NCBI GenBank assembly: GCA_015494375.1
Contig: WGBL01000024.1
Location: 1-20,843, forward strand
From: Hyphomicrobiales bacterium
GTDB lineage: Bacteria; Pseudomonadota; Alphaproteobacteria; Rhizobiales; S144-23
DNA length: 20,843 bases
Direction: 5' to 3'
Shown: one piece after another, positions 15,731-20,843 of the stretch
Layout of the letters: every line of letters starts with the position of its first letter
Position numbering within the stretch: the first letter of the stretch is position 1
Position numbers and translations under genes: made by a program
Notes under the pieces: model-generated
The model's database searches: none
The model's input: only the letters and a program-made list of their open reading frames with translations
What the model was told of the DNA's origin: nothing

Positions 15731-15752
15731 GCCGGGAGGATGGCCTCCCGGC
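15731..15752 (+). terminator. Intercistronic hairpin
   Basis: A perfect 9-bp GC stem (15731-15739 with 15744-15752) with a 4-nt loop follows 20 nt after the rhodanese stop. There is no T tract. It probably dampens or processes the message between the rhodanese and transporter genes rather than ending it. Confidence 0.5.
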
Positions 15753-15825
15753 GGCGGGCCGCCCGTCTCCCAGCACCGATCCTTGCGGGCTCACGACAAC
15801 GCGTTCGCCGACCCAGACAAAAGTG

Positions 15826-16320
15826 ATGACCGAATTCTTCAAAAAAACGCTCGACCCGGTGATTGCGCTCGTTGCCATTGCGGTCCTCGATATCTTTTTG
15901 TTTCTGATCGTCGGGGCCTGGACGGTGGGCGGTGGCGAGACGATGATGACCGGGCTCATGGCAAAGGCGGTGCTCGGCAGCGAGCTCGAGCGCATCCCCT
16001 TCTGGACTCTCGTTTTTCCACCCGATGCCAGCTATTGGAAAATCTATATAAGCCTCGGCATGCTGTTCGGCGCCTTCGTTGGGGCGGTGGCGTCCGGCGA
16101 GTTTTATATCCGCTTTCCGCGCCGGCTTTCTGAGTGGGTGCTTATCACCATAGGCGGCCTCTTGATGGGCTTTGGCATCCGCCTCGCTTTTGTCTGCAAT
16201 GTCTCGACATTTTTCGGCCCCACGCCCGAGATGAACCTAGGCGGCTATCTCGCAATCAGCGGCATTCTCGCCGGCGCCTGGGTCGGCTCCTTCATCTACA
16301 AGAAGATACTGGAGGCCTGA
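15826..16320 (+). CDS. YeeE/YedE half-transporter 1
   Basis: This 164-residue polytopic membrane protein has about four helices. C124 in RLAFVCNVSTFFG matches the conserved Cys-containing re-entrant region of the YeeE/YedE (TsuA, thiosulfate uptake) family, where Cys residues relay the sulfur compound. Here the family is split into two half-size genes; the partner follows at 16357. ATG 15826 was preferred over the adjacent GTG 15823. It acts in the inner membrane, between an exported rhodanese and a cytoplasmic TusA-like carrier, so import of sulfane sulfur is the natural inference. Confidence 0.85.
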   Translation: MTEFFKKTLDPVIALVAIAVLDIFLFLIVGAWTVGGGETMMTGLMAKAVLGSELERIPFWTLVFPPDASYWKIYISLGMLFGAFVGAVASGEFYIRFPRRLSEWVLITIGGLLMGFGIRLAFVCNVSTFFGPTPEMNLGGYLAISGILAGAWVGSFIYKKILEA

Positions 16321-16356
16321 GCAATGAGCTGTTGTGAGCTGTTGGGGACCTGAGCA

Positions 16357-17060
16357 ATGAGTGCCATTGCGGAATGCCTGATCGCCTTTGTCTTTGGCTC
16401 TGTCGTGGGGTTGCTCGTGCAGCGCTCGCGCTTCTGCAACACGGCCGCACTCCGCGATGCCATCCTTTTCAAGAGCTACCGCAACACCAAGGCGCTTCTT
16501 GCCGCCATGATCGTGCTCACCATCGGCTTTACAGCGTTCATCTCGGTTGGGGCCGGCCATCCGATGACATTCGATGTCGGCCTCAATCAGGTTGCGGGCC
16601 TTTTTCTGTTCGGCATAGGCATGGTGCTTGCGGGCGCTTGCACGGTCTCGACTTGGGTCACGGTCTCGACTTGGGTGAAGTCGGGCGAGGGCAATATCGG
16701 CGCCATGTGGGCGCTTCTCTTTACCTTCATTGGCATGTTCCTTTTCTCACTGCTCTGGTCTGTCAATTACTGGCCGCCTGCGCCCGCCAGCTGACCGGCG
16801 AGCCCAATCTCGAGGCCCTGCAACTGGGCTTTGCCAATGCGGCGGCGCTGCAGGAAAAGCTCGGCATTCCGGCGATCGTCTTCGGCGTGGTCCAGGCGCT
16901 CGTGCTGCTCGCCATTTACCGCGCGATCTTGCGCCGCGAACGGGCCGATGCGGTCGCGGTCGAGGCAATACCGGCCCAGAGCGAGGCGGGCGCCGGGGGC
17001 ATTAGAGGCAGAGATGGAGGCAGAGGTGCGCTCGTCGGCAACGAGACACCGGCCGAGTAG
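16357..17060 (+). pseudogene. YeeE/YedE half-transporter 2, frameshifted
   Basis: The first frame (16357 to a stop at 16794) gives four helices with family Cys motifs: C27 in RSRFCNTAALRD and C95 in MVLAGACTVSTWV. It ends early at NYWPPAPAS. The natural continuation (QLTGEPNLEALQLGFAN..., then a final membrane helix IVFGVVQALVLLAIY) is in another frame up to 17060. One missing base near 16780-16790 would restore a protein of about 234 residues, whose last 40 residues are low-complexity. An 18-bp in-frame duplication (16642-16677) doubles TVSTWV beside the essential Cys. Both changes could disable transport. Whether the indel is real or a read error cannot be decided here. Confidence 0.75.
16642..16677 (+). 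repeat. 18-bp in-frame tandem duplication in yeeE-2
   Basis: Units 16642-16659 and 16660-16677 begin ACGGTCTCGACTTGGGT and differ only in the last base. They add six residues (TVSTWV) next to C95, in the segment that normally reads from the Cys directly into KSGEGN. Confidence 0.9.
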
Positions 17061-17173
17061 GCGAGGCGCGGATTGGCACACGTCGGCTCTCGGGGCAAAG
17101 CAATCCGGGGGCAGGCAATTCGGGGCGCAGCCTTTGGAAGAGTGGTTTTCGGGCAAGCAATTCGGGGGAAGCA
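17061..17173. repeat. Imperfect GCAATTCGGGG repeats before the TusA-like gene
   Basis: Variants of GCAATYCGGGG occur three times (near 17100, 17116 and 17157). The last, GGGGGAAGCA, supplies the ribosome binding site of the next gene. Confidence 0.5.
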
Positions 17174-17497
17174 ATGGGCTTGTTTGGTAGGAGAAGAAAC
17201 GAGAGTTTGCACGATCGCCCGAGCGATGGTGCGGGGCCGATGCGCGCAACGCTGAGCGATGACCGCGTTGTCGAAATCGCCCAGCGGGTGGACTGCCTTG
17301 GCGACAGTTGTCCGCGCCCGCAACTGATGACGAAAAAGGCGCTGAGCAATGCAGCAGCACAAGAGGTAATCGAGGTCTTGATCGATAACCCGACCTCGGT
17401 CGAGGCAATTCCGCCCATGTGTCCCGGGCTCGGCGCGACGCACCTCGAGACGATCAAGGCGGACCGACAGTGGCATGTCTATGTCAGGAAGGATTGA
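17174..17497 (+). CDS. TusA/SirA-family sulfur carrier
   Basis: The protein has 107 residues, with the TusA-like domain at about 28-106. The signature DCLGDSCPRPQLMTKKAL carries the CPxP motif with persulfide-bearing C46; C41 and a later Cys in PPMCPGLGATH are further thiols. TusA proteins accept sulfur as a persulfide in the cytoplasm and hand it on. Following two YeeE/YedE genes is a recurrent arrangement, with the carrier taking sulfur as it enters. ATG 17174 has a strong GGGGGAAGC site, but the first 23 residues are outside the domain; ATG 17240 would give an 85-residue protein closer to the usual size. Confidence 0.88.
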   Translation: MGLFGRRRNESLHDRPSDGAGPMRATLSDDRVVEIAQRVDCLGDSCPRPQLMTKKALSNAAAQEVIEVLIDNPTSVEAIPPMCPGLGATHLETIKADRQWHVYVRKD

Positions 17498-17576
17498 GGT
17501 TTGCCAAGAAGCGCATTGCGCGGGCTTATTTCGGCATGACTATGTTTCGGCATGACTATGTCAGGAAGGATTGAGG
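17479..17576. repeat. Nested duplications after the TusA-like gene
   Basis: A 21-bp sequence CTATGTCAGGAAGGATTGAGG ends the TusA-like gene (17479-17499) and recurs at 17556-17576. Between them, TTTCGGCATGACTATG is tandemly doubled (17529-17544, 17545-17560). Both pairs are perfect, implying recent events. Confidence 0.9.
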
Positions 17577-17584
17577 GCGAGGTC

Positions 17585-17794
17585 ATGCGCGTCGCGCCAA
17601 TCCTCATTCGGGCCTATGTCGTCTCGGTGGGGGGCACTCTCGCTCGCAGCGCTTGTCTACGTCTATGCGTTTCCTCCGCGCTCGATGCTGCTGACGCGCG
17701 AAGGCATTCCCCATTTCACCCCCCCGTGGCGAACCCCGAGACCGGCGAGGCGATCGACCTCGGGACCTTGATCCGGCACTATCGCGGAGATTAG
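17585..17794 (+). pseudogene. Small membrane-anchored protein A, two frameshifts
   Basis: Three frames combine into one sensible product. It starts at 17585 (MRVAPILIRAYVVS), switches at a G6 run near 17633 into LAALVYVYAFPPRSMLLTRE, and switches again at a C7 run near 17725 into ANPETGEAIDLGTLIRHYRG up to the stop at 17794. The product would be about 69 residues: one N-terminal membrane helix and a short outside tail. Both breaks sit at homopolymers, so sequencing indels are a real possibility. The tail ending G-E-x-I-D-x-G-T-L-I-x-x-Y resembles the tail of the protein at 17978-18241. Family not recognised. Confidence 0.55.
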
Positions 17795-17797
17795 GCC

Positions 17798-17887
17798 ATG
17801 GCAGGGCTGGACATCGAGACCGCGTTGCAACTTCTCATGTTCGTGGTGGCAATGTTGGGGCTGTATTTGAGCTTTGTTGTCGATTGA
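17798..17887 (+). CDS. 29-residue single-pass membrane peptide
   Basis: ATG 17798 lies 3 nt after the previous stop. The peptide is MAGLDIET followed by a hydrophobic helix (LLMFVVAMLGLYLSFVV) and ends in Asp. Tight spacing between two membrane-protein genes and a near-complete transmembrane composition suggest a real small subunit of a membrane complex, although its size makes this uncertain. Confidence 0.5.
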   Translation: MAGLDIETALQLLMFVVAMLGLYLSFVVD

Positions 17888-17977
17888 GCGCCTGATCGAG
17901 GGGGGCGGTTGCAGGAAAGCCAACCTCGAAGGAGGTAACGACCAGGGGCCTTGCAATCGGAAACGCGAGCGACAGCA

Positions 17978-18241
17978 ATGGATAGAGCGAGTCTGATCTT
18001 TTGCACGAGCGCCCTTTTGGGCGCACTCCTTCTGGCGGCCCTTGCCTTTCCCTTTGCCGCAAAGTCGCGTGCGGTCATCGACGCGGCACGAACGCCGCAG
18101 GCGGCCGAGCGGCTTGGGGTCGTCGATCTCGGGCCCTATGGCAAGGTAACGGTAAGCGAGCTCCTCGCCTATTACATCGAAAACCCGCCAAAGGCTGCGG
18201 ACTCGCCGGCCAAGGAAAAGGTGCGCTTTCAGGGCTGCTGA
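17978..18241 (+). CDS. Small membrane-anchored protein B
   Basis: This 87-residue protein has one N-terminal membrane helix (about 5-27, LIFCTSALLGALLLAALAF). The soluble tail contains GVVDLGPYGKVTVSELLAYYIEN and ends ...FQGC with a C-terminal Cys. The GKVTVSELLAYY segment parallels GEAIDLGTLIRHY in small protein A, so the two are probably paralogues. The terminal Cys could be a sulfur acceptor; this is inference. It is co-directional with the whole sulfur cluster. I do not recognise the family. Confidence 0.65.
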   Translation: MDRASLIFCTSALLGALLLAALAFPFAAKSRAVIDAARTPQAAERLGVVDLGPYGKVTVSELLAYYIENPPKAADSPAKEKVRFQGC

Positions 18242-18273
18242 GGGCGGGCCGAGCTGCTCACAAATGGGTCGAT

Positions 18274-18361
18274 GAGCGACCAAGGGCGCGACGAAGAGCG
18301 ATCAAGGGCGCGACGAATGGCGATCAAGGGCGCGACGAATGGCGATCAAGGGCGCGACGAA
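18274..18361. repeat. 22-bp tandem repeat, four copies
   Basis: Four consecutive 22-bp units (18274, 18296, 18318, 18340) share CGAYCAAGGGCGCGACGAA and differ in the first bases. Degenerate GGGCGAT-A-AGGGCG units continue to 18414. There are no spacers, so it is not a CRISPR array. It forms the leader of the next gene. Confidence 0.9.
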
Positions 18362-18419
18362 GAGCGATCAAGGGCGATGAAGGGCGACTAAGGGCGATGA
18401 TGGGCGATGAAGGGGCGCG

Positions 18420-18922
18420 ATGATGCGCGCCGGGCTGCTGACGGTGCTTGGTCTGTCGGGCCTCGTGGGGCTGGCGGCAAGCGCTATCGCCCCCGAGCCG
18501 GTGCGGAGCGCCGAGGGGGCGCCAATTCGTTTCGTCGCTGATCTTGCTAAAGCGCAATACGATGTCGTCATTGATACGCGCCCGGCGGAGATTTGCGAGA
18601 GCGGGAGCCTTGAGGGTGCGCGCTGCCTGGGGCCAGATGCCGTGATGAGCCTCTGAGCGACGATATGAGCGACGACAAGTGTGACGATAGAAGCGATAGA
18701 AGAGATAGAAGAGGCGGTATGAGTGACGATGCGCGCAATGATCTCGTGGTCTTGACGACAGGCCTTCATCCCGACGTCGAGACGCTGGAGAAGGCGCTCC
18801 AGCCATCGGCCGTCGGGCGCAACGTCCGCTGGATCGCGCTCGCGCCCAGGCAGATGGACGAGGCACAATGGGACGAGGTGCTCGGGGCAATCCTCTCGGC
18901 CGCAAGAGTCGTTGCCGTCTAG
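18420..18922 (+). pseudogene. Rhodanese-like protein broken by a repeat expansion
   Basis: The first frame (18420-18656) gives a signal peptide and the first half of a rhodanese-type domain (YDVVIDTRPAEICESGSLEG), then stops at MSL. The second half (ARNDLVVLTTGLHPDVETL... to RVVAV, stop 18922) is in another frame. Between them, 18653-18733 is a purine-rich stretch in which variants of ATGAGCGACGAT occur three times. Joining MSL directly to SDDARNDL would give a seamless protein of about 145 residues. The loop where the catalytic Cys would lie reads TTGLHPD, without Cys, like the N-terminal half of the rhodanese at 14745. It would therefore be a non-catalytic rhodanese even when intact. Confidence 0.6.
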
Positions 18923-18975
18923 CGTTCTTTCGCTGCTCGCGCGGTGCGGGCGCGCGCTTTCCGGTTTTCGGGCCG

Positions 18976-19647
18976 ATGCTCGGCTCGTGCATCTTGGTGC
19001 TTTCATCGTTGCTTTTTCCCGAGGTTGCCTGCGCACAGGGGGAGCACAGCCGTCGCGTCGCCGCCGAGCTTCTGGTCCTGCAAGGCGATGCCCGGCGGCT
19101 CACGGCGCCCCGTTTTTCCGAAAAGCAGAAAAAGGGCTTGCGCGATCGCATCCTGGGCGGGCTCGCGGCCCTTGCGATCCTCCTCAGGCTGGCGGACGAG
19201 GAGGCGGAGGCGGGGCGCACGAGTGGCGCCGACGGCCCGCGGGCGGATCATGCTGGCGCGGTTGCACGGCTCCGCAAGGCCCTCGACGCGGGCGACATCG
19301 CGGAGCTTCAAAGCCTCCTGGCACGGCTCGTGAGAGCCTATCCGTTACGCGTGCCCGGCATTCTGCCGATCACAGCAAGCCCGGCACGATGGGCTCGCGG
19401 CCGGCGCCTCCATGAAAGGCTTTGTGCTGGCTGTCATGATGCACCCGACCTCGATGTCGAGCGGCCGGCCTACAATCTCTTTGCGGAAGTGCGCCGGCTC
19501 TCGCCGGAAGAGCTCGCCGCACGCCTCATTGTCGGCGTTCGGGGCGATGTCGTAACAGGTGTGGCCAACCCGCTCTCGGACGAGCAGATCGCTGCGCTTA
19601 TCGTGTTTTATCGTGGCCAGCAGATGGAGCGCGCGGTTGATGAGTAG
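18976..19647 (+). CDS. Exported c-type cytochrome with helical N-domain
   Basis: This 223-residue protein has a signal peptide (about 1-20, MLGSCILVLSSLLFPEVACA). An all-helical region (about 22-135) rich in Arg, Leu and Ala follows, then a monohaem cytochrome c domain with CAGCH (LHERLCAGCHDAPD) and a final helix (LSDEQIAALIVFYRG). Where class I cytochromes usually have their axial Met, the sequence reads VTGVANPLS with no Met, so the sixth ligand may differ. It ends the sulfur cluster and could drain electrons from sulfur oxidation. ATG 18976 was chosen because the signal peptide begins there; the frame is open upstream to 18868. Confidence 0.75.
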   Translation: MLGSCILVLSSLLFPEVACAQGEHSRRVAAELLVLQGDARRLTAPRFSEKQKKGLRDRILGGLAALAILLRLADEEAEAGRTSGADGPRADHAGAVARLRKALDAGDIAELQSLLARLVRAYPLRVPGILPITASPARWARGRRLHERLCAGCHDAPDLDVERPAYNLFAEVRRLSPEELAARLIVGVRGDVVTGVANPLSDEQIAALIVFYRGQQMERAVDE

Positions 19648-19973
19648 CGGAGCGGATATGTGGGGTGGGCACAGTCGCTCTGGGGGCTTGTCGGCTTCTA
19701 TGCCAAACCAAGGACATACACAGCGAGCAGGCTTGCGCAAGGTGTGGCAGTCATGGCAAAAGGCGCGTAACGAACAACAACCATGAATGGCCCGAACCTG
19801 TCTGCAGTCTCGGCGCGAGGACGTGGTGGCGCAAGGCCGCTATGGCGTGGGGCGGTTGTGGCGCAAGGTCACTATGGCACGGGCGGTTGGGGCGCGAGAC
19901 GGCTATCATGTGGCTAGCAAAGCAGGGAACGCAACAGGAAGAAGGCGAATTTCATTAGAAAAATCAATTGATT
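19648..19973. other. Intergenic region with 32-bp repeats
   Basis: No supported gene. Open frames here run into the tRNA or consist of repeat. An imperfect tandem repeat occupies 19827-19889. Confidence 0.6.
19827..19889. repeat. 32-bp imperfect tandem repeat
   Basis: Units 19827-19858 and 19859-19889 share TGGCGCAAGG, CTATGGC and GGGCGGTTG, with several substitutions and a 1-nt length difference. A partial third unit follows to about 19910. Confidence 0.75.
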
Positions 19974-20060
19974 GCCCCTGTGGCGGAATTGGTAGACGCG
20001 ACGGACTCAAAATCCGTTGCCCGTTAGGGCGTGCCTGTTCGAGTCAGGCCAGGGGCACCA
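19974..20060 (+). tRNA. tRNA-Leu(CAA)
   Basis: The 87-nt gene includes an encoded CCA end. The acceptor GCCCCTG pairs with CAGGGGC; the anticodon stem ACGGA/TCCGT encloses the loop CTCAAAA with anticodon CAA. A long variable arm (TGCCCGTTAGGGCG) marks a class II tRNA, and the T-loop is TTCGAGT. It reads the codon UUG. Confidence 0.97.
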
Positions 20061-20280
20061 TTATTGTGTCTATGTTTGTGCGATGTCTGCGCAGCCGCTT
20101 GCCACGAGTGCATGGATCCCCGCTCTTGCGGAGGCAAGTTTGAGCGCGGCGTTGTTTCCGCGCCGCCTCGCACTCTGGCTCGCGGCGTGAGCGGAGCAAG
20201 ACGTCGGGCATTACTGCGCATTTTTGGCCTCTGAGTTCTGGTTTCCGGCTTCTGACCTGACCACAGAACCGCTGCCGACA

Positions 20281-20380
20281 GTCAGGCGCAACACCGCCAA
20301 GGTCCATTTCACGCACCGTTTCATCGAGGGGTCAGGCGCCAGCACCGCCAAGGCCAATTTCACGCGCCGTCTGATCGAGC
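20281..20380. repeat. 50-bp tandem duplication covering the aminotransferase 3' end
   Basis: Units beginning GTCAGGCGC at 20281 and 20331 match over 50 bp with about eight differences. The right unit holds the last codons and stop of the aminotransferase. The left unit is a copy of that gene end and still encodes a similar peptide on the minus strand (TVREMDLGG against TAREIGLGG). Confidence 0.88.
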
Positions 20381-20843
20381 GTGAGGCGCGCCCGGGTGAT
20401 GAGCGCGTCGATCTCTTCGCGGCTGATGACAAGGGGCGGTGCGATGATCATCTTGTCGCCCACCGAGCGCATCACAAGGCCATTTTCAAAGCTCAGATCG
20501 CGACAAAGAAAGCCCACCTTGCCAGGCTCGGGAAAGCCCGCGCGGCGGGCCTTGTCGGGTGTGAGCTCGAGCGCCCCCATGAGCCCCACCATACGCGCCT
20601 CGCCGACGAGCGGGTGTTCGCCGAGCTCCGACCAGCGCGCCGCAAGATAAGGCGCCACCTCGTCCCGCACGCGGCCGATCAGCCCCTCGTCCTCGATGAT
20701 GGCGAGGTTGGCGAGCGCCGCCGCGGCGGCCACCGGATGGCCGGAATAGGTAAAACCATGGGCGAACTCGCCCCCCTCGGCGATAATGGGCTCCGCCACC
20801 CGGTCGCCGACGAGGACCGCGCCCATGGGCACATAGCCCGAGG
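20332..20843 (-). CDS. Class III PLP aminotransferase, C-terminal part
   Basis: The gene enters from the right edge; about 170 C-terminal residues are visible. Sequence SGYVPMGAVLV, then FAHGFTYSGHPVAAAAALANL, is the segment that follows the PLP-binding Lys in omega-aminotransferases of the fold type I class III group; the Lys itself is outside the window. The C-terminal domain (GLMGALELTPDKARRAGF... SVGDKMIIAPPLVISREEIDAL) resembles putrescine/beta-alanine:pyruvate-type enzymes. The amine substrate cannot be assigned from this part. Its 3' end is duplicated just downstream. Confidence 0.9.
   Translation of the reverse strand, partial: SGYVPMGAVLVGDRVAEPIIAEGGEFAHGFTYSGHPVAAAAALANLAIIEDEGLIGRVRDEVAPYLAARWSELGEHPLVGEARMVGLMGALELTPDKARRAGFPEPGKVGFLCRDLSFENGLVMRSVGDKMIIAPPLVISREEIDALITRARLTLDQTAREIGLGGAGA

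Noticed and set aside
18274..18361. CRISPR-like array of 22-bp repeats
   Set aside because: The units abut directly with no spacers and then degenerate; there are no cas genes. It is a simple tandem repeat.
19787..20143. Open frame running through the tRNA region
   Set aside because: It overlaps the whole tRNA-Leu gene and repeat sequence and has no protein family features.

Overview
The window is GC-rich and looks like an alphaproteobacterial chromosome. The evidence is an arsenite oxidase locus in the order aioX-aioS-aioR-aioB-aioA, mtgA and ispA as divergent neighbours, and a fragmentary ribbon-helix-helix protein of the kind common in Alphaproteobacteria. I cannot name the genus.

Layout. 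Positions 1-4305 hold a small redox or envelope module: two paralogous twin-arginine-leader proteins on the minus strand (one cut by the window edge, one Gly/Ser- and RGRT-rich), a 36-residue membrane peptide, a PepSY protein, and a fusion of a b561-type membrane cytochrome with a dihaem cytochrome c. A 28-bp dyad element, CTGAC-N7-(G/A)TCAG-N6-GTCAG, lies just upstream of the leader genes, the PepSY gene and (degenerate) the cytochrome gene, so they look like one regulon whose regulator is outside the window. Two copies of a two-hairpin structured element (423-534, 1707-1823) lie at matching distances upstream of the two leader-protein genes. Next come mtgA (minus) and ispA (plus).

Positions 6277-13847 (minus strand) are the arsenite oxidation locus. 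AioX senses arsenite, AioS and AioR form a two-component system, and AioBA is the periplasmic Rieske/molybdopterin oxidase. Catalytic residues of AioA and AioB are present. AioR has a normal receiver and HTH, but its AAA+ domain has lost the Walker A Lys, the Walker B Asp, one Arg finger and the GAFTGA loop. No complete -24/-12 promoter is visible in front of aioB. This suggests control that does not depend on sigma-54. A DUF2478-like stub follows aioA.

Positions 14745-19647 (plus strand) form a sulfur-transfer cluster: an exported two-domain rhodanese, two half-size YeeE/YedE transporters, a TusA-like carrier, three very small membrane proteins (two sharing a C-terminal motif), a broken rhodanese-like gene and an exported c-type cytochrome. 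The simplest reading is uptake and relay of sulfane sulfur with an electron outlet. Several of these genes carry frameshifts, some at G or C runs. The right end has tRNA-Leu(CAA) and the C-terminus of a class III aminotransferase.

A striking general feature is the number of short, partly diverged tandem duplications (5-50 bp), mostly between genes but also inside aioX, yeeE-2 and the 3' end of the aminotransferase.
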